Source: an uncultured Lysobacteraceae bacterium (GTDB lineage: Bacteria; Pseudomonadota; Gammaproteobacteria; Xanthomonadales; Xanthomonadaceae). From it: a DNA stretch of 64,000 nt. Below are positions 33,162 through 42,217 of this stretch, piece after piece. The stretch spans positions 62,001 to 126,000 of the forward strand of contig CADECF010000009.1 of assembly GCA_902825775.1 (NCBI GenBank), in the 5' to 3' direction. Position 1 is the stretch's first letter; each line of letters starts with the position of its first letter. The translations under genes were made by a program, and so were the position numbers. The notes under the pieces are model-generated. The model was given only the letters and a program-made list of their open reading frames with translations, had not been told where the DNA came from and made no database searches.

Positions 33162-35174
33162 ATGCGCTGCCCAACGGCGAGCCTGCTGCTCGCATTTTGC
33201 ATGTGCCTGTCCGCGGCGCCTGTCGCGCTCGCGCAGCAATGCCCGGCCTCCGTACCCGCGCAGGGCGCGCCGCCGCCGGCCCCGTCGCCGGTGTTCCCCG
33301 CCGACAACTGGTGGAATACCGATATCCGCTCGGCGCCCGTCGACTCCGCTTCGGCCAACTTCATCGCCTTCATCAACAACGGCGGCACCCGCAGGCTGCA
33401 TCCGGATTTCGGCGGCGAAGAATCGCCCGGCAGCACGGCGATCTACGGATTCCCCTACGCGGTGGTCGGCGGCACGCAAGCCAAGCAGGCAGTGACGTTC
33501 GATTATTGGGACGAGAGCGACGGCGTGGATCCGGCCACCGGACAAGGCCTGCCGTTCTATCCCATACCGGCGCAAGCGATCGCCCAAGCGCACTGGGTGG
33601 AAGGCGGCGCGTCGGGCAATGTCGATCAGCGCGACGATTCCGATCGCCATTTGCTGATGATCGACTGCAACAACCGGCATCTGTACGAGTTATACAACGT
33701 CTACTACTCGTCCGCGCAACAACGCTGGTACGCCGGTTCCGGCGCGTTTTTCGATATGAACCGCAACGACCGCAGGCCGGATACCTGGACCTCGGCCGAC
33801 GCCGCGGGCCTTGCGATCTTCCCCGGCTTGGTGCGCTACGACGAAGCGGCCAATGCCGCCGTCGCCGAAATCAAGCATGCGTTCCGCGTCACCATGCGCG
33901 CCAGCAACGGCTACGTCTACCCTGCTTCGCACGCAGCCGGCAGCACCTCGGGGGCGTTGCCGATGGGCGCGCGGCTGCGCCTGAAAACCAGCGTCGACGG
34001 CGCCGATCCGGCCTTGCGCACCAGCGATCCCGTCGCCCGCAAGATTTTCCGGGCGATGCAGAAGTACGGTTTGATCGTGGCAGACAACGGTTCGGACATG
34101 TACATCTCAGGCACATTCGACGTGCGCTGGGACAACGGCACGTTGAACCCCGCGTTTTCCACCCTGAGCGCGAGCGATTTCGAAGTGATCCAGCGCGGCT
34201 GGAAACCCGCGCCCGCGGCGCCTGCGCTCAATGCGGTCAGCGCATCGCCCAATCCGGTTTACGGCGGCCAGTCTTCTACCGGCACTGTCACGCTGTCCGC
34301 GCCCGCTCCCGCCGGCGGCGCGCAGGTCGCGCTCAGCAGCGCCAGTTCCGCGTTCAGCGTACCGTCGAACGCGACCGTGGCGCAGGGCGCGAGCAATGCG
34401 ACGTTCGCCATCGCCACCGCGACGTCCACCGTCGCTGCGACCGGCACCTTGTCGGCCAGCTACGCGGGCGTCACCCGCACCACCGCATTCACCGTCAACC
34501 CGACGCCGCCGACGCTGTCGATCGCCGACGCCAGCATCGCCGAGGGCAACAGCGGTACGCGCGCGCTCACCTTCACCGTTACGCTGTCGCGCGCTTCCAC
34601 CGGCGCAGTCGGCTATACGCTCTCTACCGTTAACGGCACCGCGACGGCCGGCAGCGATTACGCGAGCCGCAGCTCGAGCGAAACCATCGCCGCCGGGCAA
34701 ACCAGCAAGACCTTCGCGGTCGCGATCGACGGCGATACGGTTCGCGAGAGCGACGAATTTTTCCTGGTCAATCTGAGTGCGCCCACAGGCGCGACGGTCA
34801 CCGATGGCCAAGCCAGGGGAACCGTCTTCACCGACGACGGCCCCTTCATGTCTGCGCCGCTGCCTTCCAATCCGCAGGGTTCAACCGCGGCGCCGAATGC
34901 GGCGCCCGTCGCCGCGGGCCAGTCGAATCAGCAGGTGCCCCGGCCACAATCGGCGACATTGGCTTTGGTCCGCCGTCATTGGGCGCTGGCGATGACGCGC
35001 TGGCAGCGCCTATTCGGTCGCGTACTCATGTCGATGGCACCGCCTTCCGCGCGCACGACACCGTCTGCGCCGGAGGCGGCCGGCGAATGCCGGCCGCGCG
35101 AGGTCACGCGAAGTCCGGTTCTTCGATCTGACGCACTTCGCACACGATGTCCCACTCGTCGCCGTGCACCTTGA
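33162..35174 (+). CDS. secreted Calx-beta domain protein with overlapping tail
   Basis: A 670-residue exported protein with a signal peptide ending in APVALAQ. Residues about 45-345 form a conserved secreted domain of unknown function (FPADNWWNTDIRSAPVDSAS, INNGGTRRLHPDFGG, FDVRWDNGTLNPAF). An Ig-like region follows, then a Calx-beta domain at about 445-560 (LSIADASIAEGNSGTRALTF, NGTATAGSDY, DEFFLVNLSAPTGATV). The last 110 residues are Pro/Arg-rich. The final 71 bases overlap the convergent YciI-family gene, so the C-terminus may have lost its original stop. Calx-beta domains bind calcium and are common in adhesins. Confidence 0.78.
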   Translation: MRCPTASLLLAFCMCLSAAPVALAQQCPASVPAQGAPPPAPSPVFPADNWWNTDIRSAPVDSASANFIAFINNGGTRRLHPDFGGEESPGSTAIYGFPYAVVGGTQAKQAVTFDYWDESDGVDPATGQGLPFYPIPAQAIAQAHWVEGGASGNVDQRDDSDRHLLMIDCNNRHLYELYNVYYSSAQQRWYAGSGAFFDMNRNDRRPDTWTSADAAGLAIFPGLVRYDEAANAAVAEIKHAFRVTMRASNGYVYPASHAAGSTSGALPMGARLRLKTSVDGADPALRTSDPVARKIFRAMQKYGLIVADNGSDMYISGTFDVRWDNGTLNPAFSTLSASDFEVIQRGWKPAPAAPALNAVSASPNPVYGGQSSTGTVTLSAPAPAGGAQVALSSASSAFSVPSNATVAQGASNATFAIATATSTVAATGTLSASYAGVTRTTAFTVNPTPPTLSIADASIAEGNSGTRALTFTVTLSRASTGAVGYTLSTVNGTATAGSDYASRSSSETIAAGQTSKTFAVAIDGDTVRESDEFFLVNLSAPTGATVTDGQARGTVFTDDGPFMSAPLPSNPQGSTAAPNAAPVAAGQSNQQVPRPQSATLALVRRHWALAMTRWQRLFGRVLMSMAPPSARTTPSAPEAAGECRPREVTRSPVLRSDALRTRCPTRRRAP

Positions 35175-35460
35175 GGAACCGCTCGGTCAAAGCAATCGCT
35201 TCTTCCTTGGAATTCGCCTTGAGGATCGCGTAGCCGCCGATCACTTCCTTGGTCTCGGTGAAGGGGCCGTCGATCAAGCTGGTCTTGCCGCCGGCCAGCT
35301 TGATGCGAAAACTCTCCGACGTCGGTTTCAACCCACCGGTATCGACCAGCACGCCGGCCTTGAACATTTCGTCGATCAGTTGGCCCATGTCGTTCATCAG
35401 CTTTTCGCTGGGCACCTTGCCGGAATTCTCGTCGATCCGGACCATCGAAAGGAATCGCAT
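35104..35460 (-). CDS. YciI-family (YCII-related) protein
   Basis: A 118-residue protein of the YCII-related/DGPF family. MRFLSMVRIDENSG, LAGGKTSLIDGPFTETKEVIGGYAIL and ANSKEEAIALTERFLKVHGDEW are diagnostic; DGPF gives the domain its alternative name. These dimeric ferredoxin-fold proteins are usually encoded next to an ECF sigma factor of the sigma-24 group, but none follows here, and the 3' end collides with the Calx-beta gene instead. The function is unknown. Confidence 0.92.
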   Translation of the reverse strand: MRFLSMVRIDENSGKVPSEKLMNDMGQLIDEMFKAGVLVDTGGLKPTSESFRIKLAGGKTSLIDGPFTETKEVIGGYAILKANSKEEAIALTERFLKVHGDEWDIVCEVRQIEEPDFA

Positions 35461-35609
35461 TGTCTAGTCTCCTGTCAGGGTTCAGAGCCGGCGCATCGGA
35501 CGATTCCGGTATCGACCGCTCCTGTCTTGGCGACGAACGGGCGACGACGGTATCGACACGGCCGGCGAAGAATTTTTTCGCCCGATGCGCGACCGGAGAT
35601 TCGAAGAGG

Positions 35610-36035
35610 TCAGTTTTCCCGCTTGAACCAGAACGCGTCGGGCATGCGCGGCATGCCGATCCGTTCGTAGAACGCGACCGCATCGGGCATCGAGGCCAGC
35701 ACCAGGCTGACGCTCGGCCCGAGCTGCTGCCGCGTCTCGTCCATCAAACCGCTGCCGATGCCCAGCTTTTGCGCCGACGCGGAAACGGCAAGTTCGGACA
35801 GGTAGCAGACCCAGGAAAAATCGGTGACGCAGCGGGCCACGCCCACCAACGGATGGCCGGGCTCGTTCAGCCGTGCCGTCACGATCAGATCCGCGCAGGC
35901 AAGCATCCTGCTGAGCCGCGGCGCATCGTCCACCGGCCGGGTGGCGCCGAGGCCGGAGTCCAGCAGCACCTGTCTGAATTCGGCGGCATCCAGGCTTTGC
36001 TCCCGGCCATAGAGGACGCGGGGTTGTTCGGTCAT
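35610..36035 (-). CDS. GNAT family N-acetyltransferase
   Basis: A 141-residue acetyltransferase. The core has VGVARCVTDFSWVCYLSELAVSASAQKLGIGSGLMDETRQ, in which QKLGIGSGL is the acetyl-CoA-binding motif A; VSLVLASMPDAVAFYERIGM is motif B. The short N-terminus and C-terminal DAFWFKRE are typical of the YhbS/yafP-like small GNATs. The substrate is unknown. It is separated from the divergent VOC gene by about 125 bases. Confidence 0.9.
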   Translation of the reverse strand: MTEQPRVLYGREQSLDAAEFRQVLLDSGLGATRPVDDAPRLSRMLACADLIVTARLNEPGHPLVGVARCVTDFSWVCYLSELAVSASAQKLGIGSGLMDETRQQLGPSVSLVLASMPDAVAFYERIGMPRMPDAFWFKREN

Positions 36036-36160
36036 ATCTGCGGATCCGCGATGTCGGTCGCCGCAAGAATATAGCGCTCGCTAGCGGTTCGGAAACGCGC
36101 TTCTCATCGCCGCATAACGACGCCGGCGCCATGCTCTCGCTTCCCGCCAGGAGCAAAAGA

Positions 36161-36631
36161 ATGGCCGCCAATCCTATTCCCAGCGGTTATCACAGCATTA
36201 CCCCGTCGGTCGTAGTCGACAATGCCGCCAAGGCGCTGGAGTTCTACCGCGAAGCGCTCGGCGCCAAGGAAACCTACCGCCTGCCGATGGGCGACAAGAT
36301 CGGCCATGCCGAAATCCAGATCGGCGATTCACGCCTGATGCTTTCGGACGAATACCCTGAATGGGATGCGCTTGGCCCCAAGACCCGCGGCGGCGCCACC
36401 AGCAGCTTCATGATTTACGTCGAAGATGCCGATGCGGCGGTGGATCGCGCGGTCAAAGCCGGCGCCAAGATCGTCCAGCCGGTCGAAGACCAGTTCTGGG
36501 GCGATCGCATGGGCACCGTGGTCGATCCTTTCGGCCACAAGTGGATGCTGGGCACGCATGTCGAAGATGTCAGCCCGGAAGAGATGAAACGGCGCGGCGA
36601 AGAATGGGTGAAATCGCAGCAGAAGCAGTGA
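36161..36631 (+). CDS. VOC family protein, PhnB/glyoxalase-like
   Basis: A 156-residue vicinal-oxygen-chelate protein. HSITPSVVVDNAAKALEFYREALGAKE opens the first beta-alpha-beta-beta-beta unit, and FMIYVEDADAAVDRAVKAGAKIVQPVEDQFWGDRMGTVVDPFGHKW the second, with the metal-ligand Glu/His positions of the PhnB-like group. The C-terminal tail EDVSPEEMKRRGEEW is seen in a well-spread subgroup of unknown substrate. ATG 36161 has AGGAG seven bases ahead. A terminator-like hairpin follows. Confidence 0.92.
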   Translation: MAANPIPSGYHSITPSVVVDNAAKALEFYREALGAKETYRLPMGDKIGHAEIQIGDSRLMLSDEYPEWDALGPKTRGGATSSFMIYVEDADAAVDRAVKAGAKIVQPVEDQFWGDRMGTVVDPFGHKWMLGTHVEDVSPEEMKRRGEEWVKSQQKQ

Positions 36632-36672
36632 ACCCGATGCCGGCCAAGGACGGCCGGTACAGCCGGTAGATG

Positions 36673-36699
36673 AAGGGCCGGAGCGCGTTCCGGCCCTTT
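36673..36699 (+). terminator. terminator hairpin AAGGGCCGGA-N6-TCCGGCCCTT
   Basis: A perfect 10-base stem (36673-36682 with 36689-36698) and a short T-run about 40 bases after the VOC gene stop. The rest of the gap to 36898 shows no gene and no riboswitch that I could recognise. Confidence 0.75.
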
Positions 36700-36898
36700 G
36701 CCGCTCCGATTCTCAGGTGCGCAGGACCCCCGTCCGGCCGGCATAGAGGGGGCATTTGGCCCGTCGTACGCAGGGGCCGATATCTGCCGTTTGCGAGTGG
36801 CTCCACCCGCTTTAGAATGGTCCGACACCGGGGGGACAGGCTACGATTGGCCCGTTTCGTGCATTGCTTAGGTGTGCGCTTCTCAGGACGCAGGACCG

Positions 36899-38269
36899 AT
36901 GCAACCCGACCACCCGCCTCTCGCCGTCGTCATGGACCTGCTGCTGGACGCGGTGTGCGTGGTCGACGAAAAAGGCTGCTACATGTTCGTCAGCGCCGGC
37001 TTCGAGCGGATCCTGGGTTATCGCTCGGACGAAGTGCTCGGCAGGCCGATGATCGAGCTTGTGCATCCGGACGATTACGAACGCACGCTGCAGGCCGCCA
37101 ACGAGATCATGGCCGGACAGCCCAAGCTCCATTTCCAAAACCGTTACGTGCGCAAAGACGGTCGCGTGGTGCATATCCAATGGTCGGCGCGCTGGTCCGA
37201 AACCGACCGCGTGCGCATCGCGGTAGGCCACGACATCACAGAACTCAAGCATGCCGAGGCGATGCAAGCCGCGTTGCTGGCGATTTCCGAAGCCGCGCAC
37301 GCGGACGGCGACCTGCACGCGCTATTTCCGCGCATCCACCAGATCATCGGGCAATTGCTGCCGGCCAATAATTTCTTCGTGGCGCTGATCGATCCGCAAC
37401 GCGGCATGGTCGAGTTCCCCTATTTCGTCGACGAACACGATGCGGCGCCGGCGCCGTTGCCGCTGGAGACGGAAACCCTCTCCAACGCGGTGATCCGCAG
37501 CGGCCAGGCGCTGCTGCTGACGCCCGACACCCTGGCGGAGCTGCACGCGCACCAGGAACCGGTGATCGGCCATGCGGCGCTGGACTGGCTCGGCGTGCCG
37601 TTATGCACGGCCAACGGCGTGATCGGCGCGCTGGTGGTGCAGAGCTATCACAGCGACACGCGCTACACCGCGCAGGACAAGCAGTTGCTGCAGTTCGTCT
37701 CCACCCAGATCGCTTCGGCGATCGAGCGCAAGCGCAACCTAGCCTGGCTGGAGCATCTGGTCGGCCACGATGCGCTGACCGGCCTGCCCAACCGCAGCCG
37801 CTTCCACGAACGTCTTGAACAGGCGCTGGAGAGCGCGAACCGCGAACATCTGCGGCTTGCCCTGTTGTATCTGGACCTGGACGGTTTCAAGCGCATCAAC
37901 GACCGCCACGGCCACGATCTCGGCGACCAGCTGCTGCGCGAAGCCGGCGCACGCATCCGCCAATGCGTGCGCCAATCCGACATGGTCGCGCGGCTGGGCG
38001 GCGACGAGTTCGTCGTGCTGCTGTACGGCATCGCCCACCCCGGGCACGCCACCGCCGTGGCCGACGCGATCCGCAAAGAGCTGCAACGGCCCTTCATGCT
38101 CGAAGGCCACGCCGTGCACATCAGCGCGAGCATCGGCGTCGCTCTGCATCCCGAAGACGGCGAAGAGAAGAAACCTTTGCTGCGGCATGCGGACAACGCG
38201 ATGTACGCGGCCAAGCGCAAAGGCGGCAACCGTTTGGGCGCGCTCGAAACCGGCGGTCCGGTGCCGTAA
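36899..38269 (+). CDS. diguanylate cyclase, PAS-GAF-GGDEF
   Basis: A 456-residue soluble sensor enzyme. A PAS domain at about 8-125 (DAVCVVDEKGCYMFVSAGFERILGY, YVRKDGRVVHIQWSARW, VGHDITELKHAE) is followed by a GAF domain at about 130-285 and a GGDEF domain at about 295-456. The catalytic loop is RLGGDEFVVLL, intact, and RQSD five residues earlier is an RxxD product-inhibition site. DALTGLPNRSRFHERLEQAL opens the cyclase. It makes cyclic di-GMP in response to signals sensed in the cytosol, possibly heme-, flavin- or ligand-bound (unknown). No EAL domain is present. Confidence 0.92.
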   Translation: MQPDHPPLAVVMDLLLDAVCVVDEKGCYMFVSAGFERILGYRSDEVLGRPMIELVHPDDYERTLQAANEIMAGQPKLHFQNRYVRKDGRVVHIQWSARWSETDRVRIAVGHDITELKHAEAMQAALLAISEAAHADGDLHALFPRIHQIIGQLLPANNFFVALIDPQRGMVEFPYFVDEHDAAPAPLPLETETLSNAVIRSGQALLLTPDTLAELHAHQEPVIGHAALDWLGVPLCTANGVIGALVVQSYHSDTRYTAQDKQLLQFVSTQIASAIERKRNLAWLEHLVGHDALTGLPNRSRFHERLEQALESANREHLRLALLYLDLDGFKRINDRHGHDLGDQLLREAGARIRQCVRQSDMVARLGGDEFVVLLYGIAHPGHATAVADAIRKELQRPFMLEGHAVHISASIGVALHPEDGEEKKPLLRHADNAMYAAKRKGGNRLGALETGGPVP

Positions 38270-38493
38270 GACGGGCGCAGCGGACGCTACGGCTTGTCCG
38301 CTGCAGCAAGAGCCCGTACTGGCGCACTCCTGCGAACGATGAACGCTTCAGCGTATCGTTATCGCCGCGCGAAAGCAGGTATCGAATGCCGCAACGGCGA
38401 GTGCGACCGCTCCGATCGTCACAAGCCATCCATCCCGACGAGCGGATAGTGCTGTCGCCTACGCACACGACGCGCAACGCGATGGAGCTATCG

Positions 38494-38994
38494 ATGGGCA
38501 CGCATACGCCGCAGCAACTCGAGCAAAAATTATGGAAGGCGCTGAAGTCCGACAGGACGCTCATGCTGGGGTTGGACCGCACCGATAACGGGCATACGCG
38601 CCCGATGACGGCGTTGATCGAAGGCGAATCCGGCCCGCTCTGGTTGTTCGCCGGCAAACCCAACCTCCTCGCCGACGCGGCGGAACAAGGTCCGCGCCGC
38701 GCTTTCGCCGCATTCGCCGCAAAAGGCCACGACCTGTTCGCGAGCATCGAGGGCGACTTGAGCGTCTCCAACGATCGCACGGTGATCGATCGCTTGTGGA
38801 ACCCCTTCATCGCAGCCTGGTTCGAAGGCAAGGACGATCCGAAGCTGGTGCTGCTGAGATTCGATCCCGGGCACGCCGAGATCTGGCTCAACGAATCCAA
38901 TCTGCTCGCCGGCGTGAAGATGCTGCTGGGCGTCGACCCGAAGAAGGACTACAAGGACAAGGTGGCGGACGTCGATCTCGGACGGCACGCCTAG
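38494..38994 (+). CDS. pyridoxamine 5'-phosphate oxidase-like (general stress protein 26 type)
   Basis: A 166-residue split-barrel flavin-binding protein. QLEQKLWKALKSDRTLMLGLD, TRPMTALIEGESGPLWLFAGKPN and RRAFAAFAAKGHDLFASIEGDLSVSNDRTVIDRLWNPFIAAWFEGKDDPKLVLLRFDP match the 'pyridoxamine 5'-phosphate oxidase family, general stress protein 26' group. The acidic WFEGGKDDP loop is a hallmark. Xanthomonas members bind FMN and FAD. The ATG at 38494 is preferred over 38482 because GGAG lies six bases ahead of it. The gap 38270-38493 holds no evident gene. Confidence 0.92.
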   Translation: MGTHTPQQLEQKLWKALKSDRTLMLGLDRTDNGHTRPMTALIEGESGPLWLFAGKPNLLADAAEQGPRRAFAAFAAKGHDLFASIEGDLSVSNDRTVIDRLWNPFIAAWFEGKDDPKLVLLRFDPGHAEIWLNESNLLAGVKMLLGVDPKKDYKDKVADVDLGRHA

Positions 38995-39026
38995 CCCGAA
39001 GGCCGGCCTTTCGCAAGCGAGCGGCG

Positions 39027-40172
39027 TTATGCCGGCTTGCGCGCGTGCCACTTCTTCAGCAGATCCGTTTCCTGCTCGCGCGTGAGGCCCGCGCGCAACT
39101 TCGCCTGGCGTTCGGCCGGCTGGCTGCGGAACCACGCCAGCAGATCGGTCACGGTGGTATCGAACGGCCGGTAGGTGAGCCCGGCGGCGATCGCCTTCGC
39201 ATTGCTGACGGCGCCGTAACCCGCATACAGCCCGCTCTTGGACGATACCCAGATCGGCAGTTCGCCGACTTTCTGTTCTTCCAGGAATTCGGGCGTGACG
39301 TGCGTGTACGTCGGCTTGCCGCCGGTGACTTTCTTGCAGCCGTCCAACATGGCTTGCATGGTCAGCGGATCCTTCGGGCCGACCGCATTGAACGTGCCGT
39401 ACGTGCCCGCCTCCGCCAAACGGATCATCCATTCGCCCAGGTCGCGGCCATCGATGATCTGCACCGGATCGGAGCCGTCGCCAGGCACCAGCATTTCGCC
39501 GCCTTGGGCGACCCGGTGCGGCCAGTAAGTGAAGCGGTCGGTCTCGTCGCGCGGTCCGACGATGTAACCCGGACGCACGATGGTCACGCGCTCGCCGAAC
39601 TGCTTGTGCGCTTCGGCTTCGCTCAGCGCCTTGAGCGGGCCGTATAGATTTTCGATATCGGCGCGCAACGCCTCCTGCGTTTCGGCCATCGCGTCCTTGC
39701 CTTTATAGGCCGCGAGCGCATCGCCCTCGGCGATGCCGGGCTTGCTGCCATCGGCATAGACCGAGATCGTGGAGATGAAGAGGTAATGGCCGACATTGCC
39801 CTTCAAAACCTTGCCGGCATCGCGCACCCAGAACGGCAGGCTGGTGGGGTTGTCGATGCAGACATCCCATTTGCGCCCTTCCAGCGATTTCAGGTCGCCG
39901 GTATTGCGGTCGCCGTGCAATTGCTCCACTTCGTCGGGCCACTCCGGCGACGGTCGCTTGCCGCGATTGAACAGCGTGATCTTGTGCCCGCGCGCCAGTG
40001 CGTAGTTCACCTGGAACGGACCGGTGAAGCCGGTGCCGCCGAGGATGAGGATGTTCAACGGCTTGGCCGCCTTGCCGATGGGCCTGGCGCTCTGCGCGAA
40101 GGCGAAAGACGGCAATGCGGACGCGGCGGCGGCGAGCGCGCTGAATTTGAGCAGATCACGGCGGGTGGTCAT
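39027..40172 (-). CDS. Tat-exported NAD-dependent epimerase/dehydratase-like protein
   Basis: A 381-residue protein with a twin-arginine signal (MTTRRDLLKFSALAAAASAL). The mature part has ILILGGTGFTGPFQVNYAL, the NAD(P)-binding glycine motif of extended short-chain dehydrogenases. ISTISVYADG is the catalytic Ser region, but the usual YxxxK is altered (LYGPLK). DGRDLGEWMIRLAE and FNAVGPKDPLTMQAMLDGC are typical of this family. Export in folded form suggests a cofactor is loaded in the cytosol. The substrate is unknown. Confidence 0.85.
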   Translation of the reverse strand: MTTRRDLLKFSALAAAASALPSFAFAQSARPIGKAAKPLNILILGGTGFTGPFQVNYALARGHKITLFNRGKRPSPEWPDEVEQLHGDRNTGDLKSLEGRKWDVCIDNPTSLPFWVRDAGKVLKGNVGHYLFISTISVYADGSKPGIAEGDALAAYKGKDAMAETQEALRADIENLYGPLKALSEAEAHKQFGERVTIVRPGYIVGPRDETDRFTYWPHRVAQGGEMLVPGDGSDPVQIIDGRDLGEWMIRLAEAGTYGTFNAVGPKDPLTMQAMLDGCKKVTGGKPTYTHVTPEFLEEQKVGELPIWVSSKSGLYAGYGAVSNAKAIAAGLTYRPFDTTVTDLLAWFRSQPAERQAKLRAGLTREQETDLLKKWHARKPA

Positions 40173-40277
40173 GCGATGGCTCCCAACGGCTGGAGCCGCA
40201 CTCTTACACCTTCGGACCGGCGGGCGCGTATGGCGAAAGTCGGGGGTCGGCTCCCGGCGGCGCTCCTGCACCTCGCC

Positions 40278-40718
40278 TCAGTTCGTATCCAGGCCTTCGC
40301 GCACCTTGACGATGAAGGTCATCGCTCCACCCGTACGCAGCGCACTCTTGGCCACGCGCACGTAGAACGGGATGGTGCCGTTGCCGACCGTCGACCAATT
40401 CGCCTGCACCAGTTGGTACATGCCCTCGAGCCCGGCGATGCCTTCGATCTCGACGACGAAGAAGCTGCTGAATTCGCCGAAGAAATGGCCCAACTGCCAC
40501 CATTTGAAGTGCTGTTTCTTCAACCCGGTGACGGCCTTGCCTGCGTCGTCCAGCACGCGTACGGAGACGATCAACCTATCGTCGCCCTTGAAGATCGCGC
40601 CCTGCGCACTGACCTGCAGCGGGCCGGATGCGACCGTCGGCTTGTCGGCCTTGCCCACGTCCGGCGTGCGTTTCTTGGTAGGGGTGGACTTGCGGCCGGG
40701 AACCTTTTTCTTGGCCAT
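40278..40718 (-). CDS. hypothetical protein
   Basis: A 146-residue protein with a Lys/Pro/Thr-rich N-terminal tail (MAKKKVPGRKSTPTKKR) and a compact domain rich in aromatic residues (KKQHFKWWQLGHFFGEFSSFFVVEIEGIAG). No signal peptide and no Cys. GGAG lies ahead of the ATG at 40718. I do not recognise a family. The basic tail may bind nucleic acid (inference). It is divergent from the DUF4287 gene. Confidence 0.65.
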   Translation of the reverse strand: MAKKKVPGRKSTPTKKRTPDVGKADKPTVASGPLQVSAQGAIFKGDDRLIVSVRVLDDAGKAVTGLKKQHFKWWQLGHFFGEFSSFFVVEIEGIAGLEGMYQLVQANWSTVGNGTIPFYVRVAKSALRTGGAMTFIVKVREGLDTN

Positions 40719-40888
40719 GTCGCGCTCCGCGTGGTCGATAGCGATACCAACGGGGTATGCGACTTGGGCAGGACAGCCCGCCGGAGCGGCGCCGATGCAT
40801 GTGGGCCCTTGTCGATTCGCGGCTCGCCCGTTCGTCGTGTCTACAAACGCGGCCGATCGCGTCGACTCGACCACATCAGGAACCACTC

Positions 40889-41119
40889 ATGTCTTTCCAA
40901 GCCTATCTCGACAACATCCAGGCCAAAACCGGCAAAAGCCCGGCCGATTTCCGCAAGCTCGCCGCCAAGAAGAGCTTCGCCGACAAAGACGGCCTAAAGG
41001 CCGGGATCAAGGCGGGCGACATCATCGCCTGGCTGAAACGGGATTTCGAACTGGGCCACGGGCACGCGATGGCGATCGTGGCGTTGTTGAAAGGCAGCAA
41101 AGCCGAGGGCGATCGTTAG
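40889..41119 (+). CDS. DUF4287 domain protein
   Basis: A 76-residue protein: MSFQAYLDNIQAKTGKSPADF at the start and AWLKRDFELGHGHAMAIVALLKG at the end are the DUF4287 pattern. The HGHAMA segment is invariant in the family. Larger relatives fuse it to DUF5655; none has a proven function. A repeat hairpin follows and probably terminates the message. Confidence 0.92.
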   Translation: MSFQAYLDNIQAKTGKSPADFRKLAAKKSFADKDGLKAGIKAGDIIAWLKRDFELGHGHAMAIVALLKGSKAEGDR

Positions 41120-41139
41120 AGGCGCGGACGCCTTTCAGC

Positions 41140-41167
41140 CGTCATTCCCGCCTTCGCGGGAATGACG
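41140..41167. repeat. intergenic hairpin GTCATTCCCGCC-TTC-GCGGGAATGAC
   Basis: A perfect dyad of about 12 bases per arm, the third clear copy of the repeat seen at 1411 and 2452. It lies between convergent genes and can serve as a two-way terminator. Confidence 0.85.
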
Positions 41168-41180
41168 GCTAAAAAAGCCT

Positions 41181-42104
41181 TCAATCGGACGATGGATCGG
41201 CGGCGCGCTTGAACTTGCTCCGCAACCCCCGCTTCTCGAACCAGTGATGGGCGTAAGGATTGTCGTTGTAGCGCGGAATCTCGATGTAGCCGTTGCGCGC
41301 ATACATCGCACGCGCTTCCTTGAGCGCGCGGTTGGTGTCCAGTTGCAGCGTACCCAAACCCATCTGCGCGGCATGATGCTCCAGCGCATCGAGCAGGCGC
41401 TGGGCGATGCCGAGCCCGCGCGCGCCGGGCGTCACCCACATGCGCTTGATCTCGCCGATACCGCGCTTGCGCACCTTGAGCGCGCCGCAGCCGACCGCAT
41501 GTCCTTCCAGACGCGCGATCAGGAACAATCCCGCCGGCGGCACGAACTCTTCTGGATTCGGCGACGCGCCCCGCGCCGGGTCGAATCCAGCCTCGAAGCG
41601 TTCCTGCAGTTCGCGAAAGTAAGCCTCGATGCAGGTGCGCGCGTCTTCGCTATCGGGATCGGCCGCTTCGATCGTCACTGCGGAGGCGCGCATCAGCCGT
41701 TCCACCTCCGCCATCGCCGCGATCATGCGCCCGCGCTGCGCCGCGCTGAGCGAAGCCAGCAGCGAGTTCGCGAAATCTTCCGAATGGCGGTCGAGGGCTT
41801 CGAACTCGCGCAGGCCTTTGCGCGTCAGCGCCGCGCGCCGCACTCGGCCATCGTCCGCGGCGCGTTGCGACGTGACCAGCCCCTGCGACTCCAGCGAACG
41901 CAGCAAGCGGCTGAGATAGCCCGAATCCAGCGACAGGCGCGCGCGCAGGTCGCGCAGGTCCGCGCCCGCCCTGCCGATCTCGAACAACAGCCGCGATTCG
42001 CTCAATGGCCGGCCGCGGCCCAGGTAGTCGTCGGTCAGCACGCCGATCCGTTGCGTGACGGTACGGTTGAAGCGCCGGACCTGTTGGATATGGCCTTCGT
42101 CCAT
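41181..42104 (-). CDS. MarR-type regulator fused to a GNAT acetyltransferase
   Basis: A 307-residue two-domain protein. Residues 1-145 are a MarR winged helix (LSESRLLFEIGRAGADLRDLRARL, SGYLSRLLRSLESQGLV, DGRVRRAALTRKG). Residues about 155-305 are a GNAT domain, with LFLIARLEGHAVGCGALKV, the acetyl-CoA loop GARGLGIAQRLLDALE and the final YNDNPYAHHWFEKR. The fused architecture is frequent in bacteria; neither target DNA nor acetyl acceptor is known. It provides an intact comparison for the GNAT half found on the M56 peptidase at 23520. Confidence 0.92.
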   Translation of the reverse strand: MDEGHIQQVRRFNRTVTQRIGVLTDDYLGRGRPLSESRLLFEIGRAGADLRDLRARLSLDSGYLSRLLRSLESQGLVTSQRAADDGRVRRAALTRKGLREFEALDRHSEDFANSLLASLSAAQRGRMIAAMAEVERLMRASAVTIEAADPDSEDARTCIEAYFRELQERFEAGFDPARGASPNPEEFVPPAGLFLIARLEGHAVGCGALKVRKRGIGEIKRMWVTPGARGLGIAQRLLDALEHHAAQMGLGTLQLDTNRALKEARAMYARNGYIEIPRYNDNPYAHHWFEKRGLRSKFKRAADPSSD

Positions 42105-42217
42105 TCTCTGACTTTAGTCAGATAAACGCTCGATGTCAAATTCGTCGCCGAGCGGGTGACCGCCGCCCTGTCCGTTCCGCGTTGATCCCGAGAACGCGAC
42201 GAGGCCCAGGTGCACCC

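Noticed and set aside
35461-35609. Possible sigma-factor gene beside the YciI gene
   Set aside because: YciI genes often neighbour an ECF sigma gene, but no frame with sigma-factor motifs is present on either side.
36700-36898. Possible cyclic di-GMP riboswitch before the PAS-GAF-GGDEF gene
   Set aside because: I could not find the conserved core of either known class, and no clear expression platform is visible.
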